From: Berkiella_A sp050252335
Lineage (GTDB): Bacteria > Pseudomonadota > Gammaproteobacteria > Berkiellales > Berkiellaceae
Assembly: GCA_050252335.1 (NCBI GenBank)
Contig: JBFWLB010000031.1
Span: 1-33,418, forward strand
Reading direction: 5' to 3'
DNA length: 33,418 nucleotides
A program made the translations under genes and the position numbers. The notes under the pieces are model-generated. The model was given only the letters and a program-made list of their open reading frames with translations, was not told the DNA's origin and did not search any database. Position 1 is the first letter of the stretch, and the number at the start of each line of letters is the position of its first letter. This document shows, piece by piece, positions 7,982 through 16,165 of this stretch.

Positions 7982-9328
7982 TTAGAGAATAAAACGGCTT
8001 AAGTCTTGATCTTGAACGATATCAGCAAGTTGTTTTTCAACATAGGCTGCATCGATGATCACCGTTTCATTACCCAGTTCAGATGCATCAAAGGAGAGTA
8101 CTTCAAGTAATTTCTCCATCACTGTATGCAGACGTCTTGCACCAATGTTTTCTGTGTTTTCATTGATATGCCATGCCATTTCTGCAATACGTTTGATACT
8201 GTCTTCTTTAAATTCAATTTGAACCCCTTCTGTGCCAAGCAGTGCTTTATATTGCAAGGTCAAAGAAGCATCTGGCTCTGTTAAGATGCGCACAAAATCA
8301 GCAGCTGTGAGCGCTTCTAATTCAACACGAATAGGTAATCGGCCTTGTAATTCTGGAATAAGATCAGACGGTTTGGCTAAATGAAAAGCACCAGATGCAA
8401 TGAATAAGATATGGTCGGTTTTGATCATGCCGTATTTAGTGGATACAGTGCAGCCTTCGACGAGTGGCAGAAGATCGCGTTGTACCCCTTCTCTGGAGAC
8501 ATCAGCGCCACCACCGTGTTCACTTCTTTGTGTCACTTTATCGATTTCATCTAAAAATACGATACCATGTTGTTCTACTTTCTCAACAGATTGTACTTTT
8601 ATCTCTTCATCATTGACCAATTTAAAGGCTTCTTCTTCACGCAAAATTTTTATTGCGTCTTTGACCTTCATTTTTCGTTTTTTGGTGCGATTATTGGAAG
8701 ACATGTTTTGGAACATGCTTTGCAATTGGCTGGTCATTTCTTCCATACCAGGAGGCGCCATGATTTCCACACCCATTGCTGGTAATTCTATTTCTATTTC
8801 TATTTCTTGATCGTCTAAAATACCTTGACGTAATTTATGCCGGAAAGATTCGCGCGCTGGGCTTTTGTCAGCAATTTGTTCTTCATTGGGCGCAAATTGA
8901 AAGCCAGGTTTAGGCACTAAGGTGTCCAAGATACGATCTTCTGCAAAAACTTCAGCTCTTTCTCTTACCTTGGAAAGTGCTTCTGCTTTTGTTAATTTAT
9001 AAGAGATATCTGCGAGATCACGAATAATCGATTCTACATCTCTACCTACATAGCCGACTTCGGTAAATTTAGTGGCTTCAACTTTAATAAAAGGTGCTTT
9101 GGCAAGCTTGGCTAATCGTCTGGCAATTTCCGTTTTGCCCACACCTGTAGGGCCAATCATTAAGATGTTTTTAGGTGTAATTTCATTGCGTAAATCGTCA
9201 CTGACGCGCATTCTGCGATAGCGATTGCGTAAAGCAATGGCAACAGCGCGTTTTGCAGCTGTTTGGCCAATAATATGTTTATTTAATTCGTGAACGATTT
9301 CTCTTGGTGTCATCACCGAGGTTGTCAT
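7982..9328 (-). CDS. hslU: HslU, ATPase/unfoldase subunit of the HslUV protease
   Basis: A 448-residue AAA+ ATPase that unfolds substrates and feeds them to HslV in the cytoplasm. Features are the N-terminal MTPREIVHELNKHIIGQ, the Walker A GPTGVGKT (59-66) followed by the pore loop in EVGYVGRD, an intermediate I-domain (about 110-240) and the Walker B VFLDEIDK near 260. The C-terminus is the conserved DLSRFIL tail, which docks into HslV to activate it. It starts 18 bases after the hslV stop, so the two are co-transcribed. Confidence 0.97.
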   Translation of the reverse strand: MTTSVMTPREIVHELNKHIIGQTAAKRAVAIALRNRYRRMRVSDDLRNEITPKNILMIGPTGVGKTEIARRLAKLAKAPFIKVEATKFTEVGYVGRDVESIIRDLADISYKLTKAEALSKVRERAEVFAEDRILDTLVPKPGFQFAPNEEQIADKSPARESFRHKLRQGILDDQEIEIEIELPAMGVEIMAPPGMEEMTSQLQSMFQNMSSNNRTKKRKMKVKDAIKILREEEAFKLVNDEEIKVQSVEKVEQHGIVFLDEIDKVTQRSEHGGGADVSREGVQRDLLPLVEGCTVSTKYGMIKTDHILFIASGAFHLAKPSDLIPELQGRLPIRVELEALTAADFVRILTEPDASLTLQYKALLGTEGVQIEFKEDSIKRIAEMAWHINENTENIGARRLHTVMEKLLEVLSFDASELGNETVIIDAAYVEKQLADIVQDQDLSRFIL

Positions 9329-9346
9329 TGTAATACCCTATTATTT

Positions 9347-9889
9347 TTATTCGATGGTTAATTCTTCAATCGTTTTATGATGGTTTGTATAAACGCAGAT
9401 ATTTGCAGCAATGTCCAAAGATTTTTCTACAATGTCTCTGGCGCTGAGCGTGGTGTTTTCAAACAGAGCAATAGAAGCCGATTGTGCAAAAGGGCCACCT
9501 GAGCCAATGGCAATCAGCCCATTTTCAGGCTCTATGACGTCACCATTGCCAGTAATAATTAAAGATGCAGTTTTATCCGCAACAGCCAGCAAAGCTTCTA
9601 AGCGGCGGAGCATTTTATCTGTTCGCCAATCTTTTGCTAATTCAACCGCAGCACGTGTCAAATGGCCATGATGTTTATCTAATTTTGCTTCAAATCTTTC
9701 AAACAAGGTAAAAGCATCTGCTGTACCACCTGCAAAGCCGGCTATTACATTTTTATTGTGCAATCGTCTGACTTTTACCGCATTACCTTTTAGAATTGTA
9801 TTGCCCATTGAGACTTGCCCGTCTCCCCCTAGAGCGACTTGGTTGCCACGTCTCACGGAGACAATGGTTGTTCCTCGATATTGTTCCAA
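9347..9889 (-). CDS. hslV: HslV, threonine peptidase subunit of HslUV
   Basis: A 180-residue proteasome-beta-like threonine peptidase. The conserved core begins TTIVSVRRGNQVALGGDGQV, with Thr7 as nucleophile after removal of a six-residue extension MEQYRG, a form seen in several gammaproteobacteria. The start codon is TTG: the base sequence at 9887-9889 gives TTG GAA CAA, preceded by AAGGGGAAAGGCA as ribosome binding site. No in-frame ATG fits the conserved N-terminus, so TTG is the likely true start. The recurrent 16-bp motif lies 27 bases upstream. Length is normal. Confidence 0.96.
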   Translation of the reverse strand: MEQYRGTTIVSVRRGNQVALGGDGQVSMGNTILKGNAVKVRRLHNKNVIAGFAGGTADAFTLFERFEAKLDKHHGHLTRAAVELAKDWRTDKMLRRLEALLAVADKTASLIITGNGDVIEPENGLIAIGSGGPFAQSASIALFENTTLSARDIVEKSLDIAANICVYTNHHKTIEELTIE

Positions 9890-9915
9890 TGCCTTTCCCC
9901 TTGCTAATTTTTAGT

Positions 9916-9931
9916 TATAGTCTTCGCACAT
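9916..9931 (-). promoter_or_regulatory. Recurrent 16-bp motif (copy A), upstream of hslV
   Basis: On the minus strand ATGTGCGAAGACTATA, ending 27 bases before the hslV start. The same 16 bases recur upstream of hslR (20260-20275) and, with two mismatches, upstream of the ABC exporter (31772-31787). The TATA at its 3' side could be the core of a -10 element (TATAAC here). Function is inferred from position only. Confidence 0.4.
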
Positions 9932-10050
9932 GACACTTCAGGGGGCTTCGTCATCTCGCTATCCTCACGTATTTTTTTGTACATTCCGGTTGCTCGAGAC
10001 TTGATGTCCATCTGAGAAGTCATATGCAGTGACTACTTAAGAGTTAGAAA

Positions 10051-10860
10051 TTATACGTTTATTTTAAGCACCAAACCATTTATTTTTTGTTCAGATGCTA
10101 ACTTTTGATGTGTGTTTTCAGCTGCGAGCCTATTATTAAAAGGGCCTAAATAAAGTCGATACCAGGTTTCTCCAGAGCCTATTTTGATGCTTTGAATTTT
10201 GGATTCAAAACCACTTAATGCGAGTTTTGCTTTGAGGGCATCCGCTTGCTCGCGTTTTCTGAAGGAAGCCACCTGAATAATAAAGGGTTCTTTGTTCGTT
10301 GTTTCTGCTGTTGTGACGGGGACAGAAGCAACGACGGCTGGTTTTGTTGTAGGGGCAACTGCAGCTGGCACAGGCGGTGTGAGTTTGCTGCTTTCTGCCA
10401 CAACGTTAGGATTTTTCTTTTCTGAGATTGTCTGTTCATTTTGGTTGTGTGACTTAATAGTAGACTCAGCCATATTCGACATTGCACCTTCTGCGGGTGT
10501 GTCGGCTACCTCAACATTCATATTTGGCAATAGAGTATAAAAATCAAAACGGGTTGTTTCGTTTTTCTTTTCTGCTTCAGAAGCTTTGGTGCCTTTTTTT
10601 GCAGTCCCGCTATTGCCGGCATTTTTCTTATGGGTTTGAACTGCATTACTTGCAATAGCTGATTCCGGTTGTTTGTCTTCTGTTTTTAATTTCCAGTAAG
10701 CAATACTGGCAATTAACAAACCGAAGACAATACCGAGCATTAACCATGCAAATGGAGAGAAAAAACTGTTTGTCTCAGTATGCCAATTTGCTTTTGCTGT
10801 ACGGGACACTGATTTTGTGGGGTAATCAGTGCGTTTTCTTTTTGCATAATCTCTCGTCAT
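10051..10860 (-). CDS. ftsN: FtsN, SPOR-domain cell-division protein
   Basis: A 269-residue bitopic inner-membrane protein. The N-terminus MTRDYAKRKRT is the short cytoplasmic FtsN signature that contacts FtsA. A transmembrane helix follows (AWLMLGIVFGLLIASIAYW, about 39-58), then a long low-complexity periplasmic linker rich in Ala, Thr, Lys and Pro, and a C-terminal SPOR domain (about 190-269, FIIQVASFRKREQADAL... through WYRLYLGPF) that binds denuded septal peptidoglycan. The frame is open 25 codons further upstream, overlapping priA, but the conserved MTRDY start at 10860 is clearly better. It lies 38 bases after priA, as in many gammaproteobacteria. Confidence 0.9.
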   Translation of the reverse strand: MTRDYAKRKRTDYPTKSVSRTAKANWHTETNSFFSPFAWLMLGIVFGLLIASIAYWKLKTEDKQPESAIASNAVQTHKKNAGNSGTAKKGTKASEAEKKNETTRFDFYTLLPNMNVEVADTPAEGAMSNMAESTIKSHNQNEQTISEKKNPNVVAESSKLTPPVPAAVAPTTKPAVVASVPVTTAETTNKEPFIIQVASFRKREQADALKAKLALSGFESKIQSIKIGSGETWYRLYLGPFNNRLAAENTHQKLASEQKINGLVLKINV

Positions 10861-10898
10861 GTAATGTCTCGCAAGCTTATCACTATTTATATAGAATT

Positions 10899-12902
10899 TT
10901 AAATCATTTCGACCGGATCTACATCTAAAGACCAACGAACTTTTTTTCCTATTTTCATATTTTCTAGGAAGCTTGTCGAATGACCTAAGGCTTGATGCAA
11001 GATAGCACGCTGATCTGTTTGTAACAATAATTGAAAATGATAGCGACCCTGGCGTTTAGGAATGACGCTGGGGATAGGCCCTCTTATGTTAATGCTTTGA
11101 TTTTGTAGCGTATCACTTAAGTAATTTTGTACTTGTTGTAGAAATGCCATTGGCATGCTGGGCTCTATATGATTGGCACGTATCAAAGCAATATGTGTAT
11201 AAGGTGGAAGTGTGGCATTCATGCGTTCTTGTAATAAGGTGTTTGCCAGTGACCTATAATTTTGCTGTGTAATATGCTGCATGAAAGGATGTTCTGGATG
11301 AAAAGTTTGAATTACAACTTGTCCTGCATTGTGTACTCTACCTGCACGTCCAGAAACTTGTATGAGTAATTGTGCCATCCTTTCTTGTGCTCTGAAGTCT
11401 GTGCTGAACAAACCACCGTCGGCGTCGATGATTGCAACCAATGATAAATGAGGGAAGTGGTGACCTTTGGCAAGGATCTGCGTTCCAATTAAGATGTTTG
11501 CCTCATTATCATGCGCTTGTTTCAAAAAAGTGGCTAAGCTATCTTTTTTAGATGTCGTATCGCTGTCCACGCGTACAATACGAGCATCTGGAAATTGAGC
11601 GCTGAGACTTTCTTCTATTTTCTCTGTGCCTTGACCAACCGTGTTCAAATTGCTGCTGTTGCAGTCAGGGCAATGGCTTGGGATTTGTACAATGCGTTCG
11701 CAATGATGGCAAATCAGTTGACGCTTATGAAGATGGTAGGTGAGTCTGGTTTCGCAGCGATGGCAGTTTGCAAACCAGCCACAGTCATAACACATATAAA
11801 CAGGCGCGTAGCCACGACGATTGATAAATAATAATACTTGTCCGTTATTGTTTAGCACGCTTTGAATTTTAGCGAGTAATTGTGCAGATAATCCACCTTT
11901 GAGCTTATTGTGCCTTACATCTAATAATTCTATGTGCGGCATTGCTACCTCTGTAGCACGATGCGGTAAATATAATCGTTGATACTTTGCTTTTTGGGCA
12001 TTGTAGAGCGATTCAAATGAAGGCGTTGCAGAACCAAGTAATACAGGAATATTGAGTAATTTTGCACGCAGAACTGCTAAATCTCTAGCAGAATAACGAA
12101 AACCTTCTTGTTGTTTAAAAGAGGCATCATGCTCTTCATCGATAACAATCAAACCCAATTTTTTAAAGGGTAAGAATAAAGCAGAGCGTGTTCCAACGAC
12201 AATGGAAGCTGCTTGTTGTTGCACTTGATAGAACACATCACGCCGTTTAGCTGGCGTCATTTGGGAGTGGAAGCTTACCACTTGGTTGCCAAAGCGCTGC
12301 TGAAATCTTTCAAAGGTTTGAGGGGTTAATGAAATTTCTGGCACCAGGACCAGTGCTTGCTGACCTGCTTCTAGCGTTGCTAAGACTGAGGCCAAATAAA
12401 CTTCTGTTTTGCCACTGCCCGTGACACCCTCTAATAAAAAGGCTGTAAATTGATGGAGTGATGCTTTAATCGCATCAATGGCTGTTATTTGATGTGCGTT
12501 GAGTTCTAGCGCTGAAGTTTGATAAGTACTAGGTGTAGGTACTGTGATTGGCTTTGCGCTTTTTCCTTGCTTGATGCTTTGAGGGAGGCCTGCATGCACC
12601 ACTTCACCAATGGGATGATGGTAGTATTGCGCAGCTTTTTGAAAAAAATGACAGAGATCGGCTGGAAATAATGCTGATTCATCTAGGACTGCAATGATGG
12701 TTTTGAGCTTGGCATTGTCAAGGGTGGAATGTGTCGTGATATCCATGATGATACCCACCAGTGTTCTTTTGCCAAAGGGTACGGTAACGCGCATACCTAC
12801 TTGCAAGGATGCACTGTCTATTTCAGTGTTAGGTAGATAATCGAATAGTTTTCGGAGTGGCGTATTTAACGCGACTTTAATTATCATTTGCCGCTGATTC
12901 AC
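10899..12902 (-). CDS. priA: PriA, primosomal replication-restart helicase
   Basis: A 667-residue superfamily 2 helicase that restarts stalled forks by recognising D-loops and loading DnaB. There is an N-terminal DNA-binding domain (1-110), Walker A EGVTGSGKTEVYL (Lys165) and DEEH box (255-258, VIDEEHDASFKQQ). Between the helicase lobes lies a zinc region with CxxC pairs (CYDCGWFANCHRC, CHHC, CPDC: eight cysteines for two zincs). Motif V/VI is ILIGTQILAKGHHFP and QVSGRAGR. It is slightly shorter than the E. coli protein, but no motif is missing. First gene of the minus-strand run toward ubiB. Confidence 0.96.
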   Translation of the reverse strand: MNQRQMIIKVALNTPLRKLFDYLPNTEIDSASLQVGMRVTVPFGKRTLVGIIMDITTHSTLDNAKLKTIIAVLDESALFPADLCHFFQKAAQYYHHPIGEVVHAGLPQSIKQGKSAKPITVPTPSTYQTSALELNAHQITAIDAIKASLHQFTAFLLEGVTGSGKTEVYLASVLATLEAGQQALVLVPEISLTPQTFERFQQRFGNQVVSFHSQMTPAKRRDVFYQVQQQAASIVVGTRSALFLPFKKLGLIVIDEEHDASFKQQEGFRYSARDLAVLRAKLLNIPVLLGSATPSFESLYNAQKAKYQRLYLPHRATEVAMPHIELLDVRHNKLKGGLSAQLLAKIQSVLNNNGQVLLFINRRGYAPVYMCYDCGWFANCHRCETRLTYHLHKRQLICHHCERIVQIPSHCPDCNSSNLNTVGQGTEKIEESLSAQFPDARIVRVDSDTTSKKDSLATFLKQAHDNEANILIGTQILAKGHHFPHLSLVAIIDADGGLFSTDFRAQERMAQLLIQVSGRAGRVHNAGQVVIQTFHPEHPFMQHITQQNYRSLANTLLQERMNATLPPYTHIALIRANHIEPSMPMAFLQQVQNYLSDTLQNQSINIRGPIPSVIPKRQGRYHFQLLLQTDQRAILHQALGHSTSFLENMKIGKKVRWSLDVDPVEMI

Positions 12903-12937
12903 TGCTAAAGTTCCTGCCGCTTTTGTCGAAAAGAATA

Positions 12938-13078
12938 ATGTTCATGTTAAGCCAAGCACATCGTGCTCATGCACATCGTCAGTACGAGATGAGTATGGGC
13001 ACTTACACTCAAAGCCATGCTTTGGGTGGCTGCTCTCAAAAAGAGCAGTTTTTAAATTTAATAGGCGTCACTTTGTAG
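12938..13078 (+). other. Candidate plus-strand small transcript with a 46-codon frame
   Basis: Between two minus-strand genes, the plus strand carries a 46-codon frame opening MFMLSQAHRAHAHRQYEM (His- and Arg-rich). It runs into two consecutive intrinsic terminators. There is no clear ribosome binding site (only AAAAGAAT) and no convincing promoter, and the first terminator lies inside the frame. A short noncoding RNA or an attenuated leader is therefore as likely as a peptide gene. I recognise no family. Confidence 0.22.
13030..13053 (+). terminator. Intrinsic terminator 1, plus strand
   Basis: A perfect 7-bp stem CTGCTCT / AGAGCAG with loop CAAAA is followed by TTTTT. The T-run follows the stem only on the plus strand, although both flanking genes lie on the minus strand. 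Confidence 0.55.
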
Positions 13079-13098
13079 TTGAAGTGGCGCTTTTTTTT
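13065..13098 (+). terminator. Intrinsic terminator 2, plus strand
   Basis: A 9-bp stem GCGTCACTT / AAGTGGCGC (one wobble pair) with an eight-base loop is followed directly by eight T residues. This is the stronger of the two tandem terminators and again fits only plus-strand transcription. Confidence 0.6.
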
Positions 13099-13112
13099 AG
13101 ATAGCTTCTCGT

Positions 13113-14063
13113 TTATGGCTTGGAAGTCAAAAGTACGGCAAGGAGATCAGGCCTGTTCGTAATAATGCCATCCACACCCATTTCAATCATGTGCAGCATA
13201 TCATCCGGGCTATCTACCGTCCAAACATTCACTTTTAGATTTAGTTGATGAGCTTCTTTGAGCAGCATTGGTGTGAGCTCTTTATAGTGCGGACACCAGA
13301 TTTTGCCGCCTAATTGTTTAATAAGTGTAGGATAAGATTGTTTTAAGGCTTTGATGTCATTGCCTGCATGCCAGGTTAGATAATTACTTTGATCAAGGAT
13401 TTCATCTGTCGAAAGGTAAGAGGTGGTAATTTCAGGTGCAAGTTTTTGCAATAAAATAAGGTTACGCCAATCAAAAGAATGTATTTCCACATTTTTTTCT
13501 ATGCCTTCCTGTCTGAGGAGCGTTATAAGTGTAGGTACAATCTGTTCAGGTGTTGTGCTTTGCTCACTTGGATCAGGATCGGTTTTAATTTCAATTTGTA
13601 AGCGCACAGGTTTTGAGGATGCTTGAATAAGCCGTATAGCTTGTTGTAGCGTTGGGATAGATATAGGCTTATTTGCACTCTGTTGTGCAGGAAAATCGCC
13701 GGCATAAGCGCTTTGAGGGTTTATTGTGCCGACATCATATTGTTGTAGATCTTGATAAGACAGCTGTTTAATCGCTGGACCGGGTTGAGACAACCACTCT
13801 TGTTTGGCATTTCGTGTAATATTGGGGTTGAGAACAGTATCATGATATAAAACAATGATATTGTCTTGTGTCATACCAATATCTATATCAATAGCATCAA
13901 TTTTAAGCGCTAAACTTTTTTCTATGCCTTCCAGCGTATTCTCGGGTGATAATCCGGCTCCACCGCGATGTGCATAATTGTCTATGGCAGAAGTGCTGAG
14001 TGAAACAGCTATTAAACTAGTAAAAACAAAAAATCGGAACAAGTTAGAAAATAAGTATTTCAT
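13113..14063 (-). CDS. Exported glycerophosphodiester phosphodiesterase
   Basis: A 316-residue GDPD-family enzyme that hydrolyses deacylated phospholipids to glycerol-3-phosphate and an alcohol. A signal peptide (about 1-26, hydrophobic FFVFTSLIAVSLS then TSA-ID) sends it out of the cytoplasm. The catalytic and metal motifs are AHRGG (His32), PENT (Glu41), IDIDIG (59-61) and LYHD (His74), ending with the family's GVDGIITNRPDLL. At the canonical ExD metal pair the first residue is Asp rather than Glu, a conservative change. Size and export resemble periplasmic GlpQ, but no glp transporter is adjacent, so no symbol is assigned. Confidence 0.88.
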   Translation of the reverse strand: MKYLFSNLFRFFVFTSLIAVSLSTSAIDNYAHRGGAGLSPENTLEGIEKSLALKIDAIDIDIGMTQDNIIVLYHDTVLNPNITRNAKQEWLSQPGPAIKQLSYQDLQQYDVGTINPQSAYAGDFPAQQSANKPISIPTLQQAIRLIQASSKPVRLQIEIKTDPDPSEQSTTPEQIVPTLITLLRQEGIEKNVEIHSFDWRNLILLQKLAPEITTSYLSTDEILDQSNYLTWHAGNDIKALKQSYPTLIKQLGGKIWCPHYKELTPMLLKEAHQLNLKVNVWTVDSPDDMLHMIEMGVDGIITNRPDLLAVLLTSKP

Positions 14064-14087
14064 ATAGCATTCCTTTGCTATTTTTGA

Positions 14088-14114
14088 GATAGCTTCTAGT
14101 GTATAGAAGCTATC
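14088..14114. other. Perfect 10-bp hairpin upstream of the GDPD gene
   Basis: GATAGCTTCT, seven-base loop, AGAAGCTATC. It lies in the leader of the GDPD gene, 25 bases before its start codon, and after the stop of the upstream gene. No strong T-run follows on the minus strand (TCAAAAATAG), so it is either a weak terminator for the upstream gene or a leader structure. The 11-mer AGATAGCTTCT of its left arm also occurs just after the GDPD gene at about 13099-13109. Confidence 0.4.
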
Positions 14115-14130
14115 TTTCCTTGCACAATGG

Positions 14131-14796
14131 CTAATGTGACCTTATTGCTCCAGGAGATGATCTCTTTTGAAGAGGGTGGGGCGTGTGAAGTTCTGGTATA
14201 TTAAGGGTAGATTTTTTGCGTTTATCCGCTTGAAATTGATGTGTTAATGTTGCTGCATGAGATTGAGCATCGCAACATGATGTTGGATTAATAGTTTGAT
14301 TTTTTAATTGCGCTAATTCTGATTCAAGTGTACTGATTCTATTTTGGTTTTGTACAATCATGCGATCAAGCGCATCACGCTCTTGTAATTCAATATATTT
14401 TAAATACCCCACGAATCCTGCCACACCGACCATGATGGTAGCTAAAACAGCGTCTGTTAAGAAGAATTCGGGAAGCAATAATCCAATAATCGGTATACCT
14501 GTGATAATCGGTAATACTGTAAAAAGGATGGGCATGATTTCTGTTGAAGTTTTAAAAGTGCTGGTTGCAGTTGTCACAACTGTGGTTGCTTGGCTGATTT
14601 TGTCAACTTTGGGTTTGTAGCGATTCCAATGCAAGAGAAAATAGGCATGTATTTCATGCAAGGCCTTATCTACTTCTACTGTTACCGCATTCGCATGTTT
14701 TTCTATCCATCGCGCGGTATTTTCACCGATTACTTTCATGTGTGTGAAAATATCACTAATGGTTTTATTCATTTTTCGAAATGCGGTAGTTAACAT
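14131..14796 (-). CDS. Hypothetical membrane protein: two helices plus coiled coil
   Basis: A 221-residue protein of no family I recognise. An amphipathic N-terminal region (1-85) precedes two closely spaced hydrophobic helices (about 88-108 and 111-131, with PIITGIPIIGLLLPEFFLTD between and within), then a coiled coil (about 134-168, heptads around RISTLESELAQLKN) and a basic, Pro/Ser-rich tail. Translation may begin at Met1 or at Met9 (MNKTISDIF); neither has a good ribosome binding site. It lies between bioA and the GDPD gene on the same strand but far enough from both that an operon is unproven. Confidence 0.65.
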   Translation of the reverse strand: MLTTAFRKMNKTISDIFTHMKVIGENTARWIEKHANAVTVEVDKALHEIHAYFLLHWNRYKPKVDKISQATTVVTTATSTFKTSTEIMPILFTVLPIITGIPIIGLLLPEFFLTDAVLATIMVGVAGFVGYLKYIELQERDALDRMIVQNQNRISTLESELAQLKNQTINPTSCCDAQSHAATLTHQFQADKRKKSTLNIPELHTPHPLQKRSSPGAIRSH

Positions 14797-14858
14797 AGAT
14801 ACAATTAAAGCATTAAAATTTTAAGGTAGCTGAGTATACTAGGTAAGTATACAAGCTT

Positions 14859-16106
14859 TCAAGTCTTCCAATCGTGTATATGCTGGCAAATTGCCTCTGT
14901 AATTTGCTGTAGATTAGTGGATTTTATATTAAAACAAGGCGTGGTATAGATAATATTGCCGAAGGGGCGTAACCAAATGCCGGACTCTAAAAAACGTTCG
15001 ACAAACCAGGCTTTATTATGTGCAATATTTTGTTGTAGTTCGACAACCCCAATGGCACCTAAGACACGTACTTCTTTTACTTTTGTTGAGTTTGAAAGTG
15101 GTGCGAGTGACTTTTGCAATTGTGTTTGTATTTTCTGCACATTTTCTTGCCAAGCTTCTGTGTTGAAGAGCTCTAATACGGCATTGGCTGCGGCACAAGC
15201 GATTGCATTACCCATGTAGGTTGGGCCATGCATCAATGCAGCTTCAGGATTATCGCTTAAAAAAGCTTCATAAATGGGCGTGCGAGCAACTACGGCTGCA
15301 AGTGGTAAGGTGCCACCCGTTAAAGCTTTGGATAGGCAGACAATGTCTGGCACAATCGGGGCTTGATTGATAGCAAATAAGCTCCCTGTACGCCCAAAGC
15401 CCGTAAAAATCTCATCTGCAATGAGTAATAGATTGAGTTCTTTGCACACAGTATCAATTTCTTTTAGTATCTGTGGCGTATGCATTTTCATGCCACCAGC
15501 CCCTTGGACTAAAGGCTCAATGATAACGCCCGCAATTTGATTTTTGTGTAAACTTAGCCATGCTTTGAATGCCTCTAAAGCCTCTTTGCTGCGTGGTATA
15601 GGCGTGTGAAGTTGTTTAGGTAACGCATCTTGGAAAATATGATGCATGCCTTCTACAGGATCGCATACAGACATCGCATAAAAAGTATCACCATGATAGC
15701 CTTGCTCAAAACAGACAAATTGAGTACGTGTTTGTCCTTGATTTAGCCAATATTGAATTGCTATCTTCATTGCAATCTCAACCGCTTCTGAGCCAGTATT
15801 GGCAAAAAAAACATGATTGAGATCGGCAGGCAAGAGCGCTTTTAAACGATGGGCGAGGCGTTGTACTTGTGGATGAACAATGCCACCGAGCATCACATGT
15901 GGCAGGGTTTCTGCTTGTGATTGGATGGCTTTCACAATTGTAGGATGATTATAACCATAGCAACTGGTCCACCAAGAACCAATGGCATCAATCAATTTCG
16001 TTCCCTGTTTGGTGATTAAATATTCTTGCTCGCTTGCGACTATTTCAATAGGGGTAGATGTCGTTTGCATTTGTGTGTAGGGCAACCAAAGTGTGTGATC
16101 GATCAT
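14859..16106 (-). CDS. bioA: BioA, adenosylmethionine-8-amino-7-oxononanoate aminotransferase
   Basis: A 415-residue class III PLP aminotransferase that converts KAPA to DAPA using SAM as amino donor, the antepenultimate step of biotin synthesis. Diagnostic signs are the N-terminal WLPYTQM, GSWWTSCYGYNHP (about 43-55), NTGSEAVE for phosphate binding (about 103-110), YHGDTFYAMSV, IADEIFTGFGRTG (Asp231) and the PLP-binding lysine in CLSKALTGG (Lys260). Length is typical. It is divergent from bioD across 59 bases, so the two may share a control region. The other bio genes are not in this window. Confidence 0.96.
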   Translation of the reverse strand: MIDHTLWLPYTQMQTTSTPIEIVASEQEYLITKQGTKLIDAIGSWWTSCYGYNHPTIVKAIQSQAETLPHVMLGGIVHPQVQRLAHRLKALLPADLNHVFFANTGSEAVEIAMKIAIQYWLNQGQTRTQFVCFEQGYHGDTFYAMSVCDPVEGMHHIFQDALPKQLHTPIPRSKEALEAFKAWLSLHKNQIAGVIIEPLVQGAGGMKMHTPQILKEIDTVCKELNLLLIADEIFTGFGRTGSLFAINQAPIVPDIVCLSKALTGGTLPLAAVVARTPIYEAFLSDNPEAALMHGPTYMGNAIACAAANAVLELFNTEAWQENVQKIQTQLQKSLAPLSNSTKVKEVRVLGAIGVVELQQNIAHNKAWFVERFLESGIWLRPFGNIIYTTPCFNIKSTNLQQITEAICQHIHDWKT

Positions 16107-16123
16107 GGTTATTTTGTTTAAAC

Positions 16124-16151
16124 TTGATAAAATGATGGGCTATTTTAATAT
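16124..16151 (+). promoter_or_regulatory. Possible bioD promoter in the bioA-bioD gap
   Basis: TTGATA at 16124-16129 and TAATAT at 16146-16151 are separated by 16 bases, with bioD starting 14 bases later, which implies a very short leader. A GTTTAAAC palindrome sits just upstream. No good match to the BirA operator (TTGTAAACC-N15-GGTTTACAA) is visible. Confidence 0.3.
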
Positions 16152-16165
16152 AAAGACTTCAACGC

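Noticed and set aside
8400..8810. 136-codon plus-strand frame opposite hslU
   Set aside because: Shadow of the conserved hslU coding sequence, serine-rich and without family resemblance.
9904..9984. 26-codon minus-strand frame upstream of hslV (MYKKIREDSEMTKPPEV...)
   Set aside because: Very short, includes the recurrent 16-bp motif, and has no properly spaced ribosome binding site. More likely leader or regulatory DNA.
9932..10050. Sigma-32 heat-shock promoter for hslVU
   Set aside because: No CTTGAA with a correctly spaced CCCCATNT could be found; only a loose CCCCCTGAA is present.
16107..16165. BirA operator between bioA and bioD
   Set aside because: Only a GTTTAAAC palindrome is present; the long interrupted dyad of BirA sites is missing.
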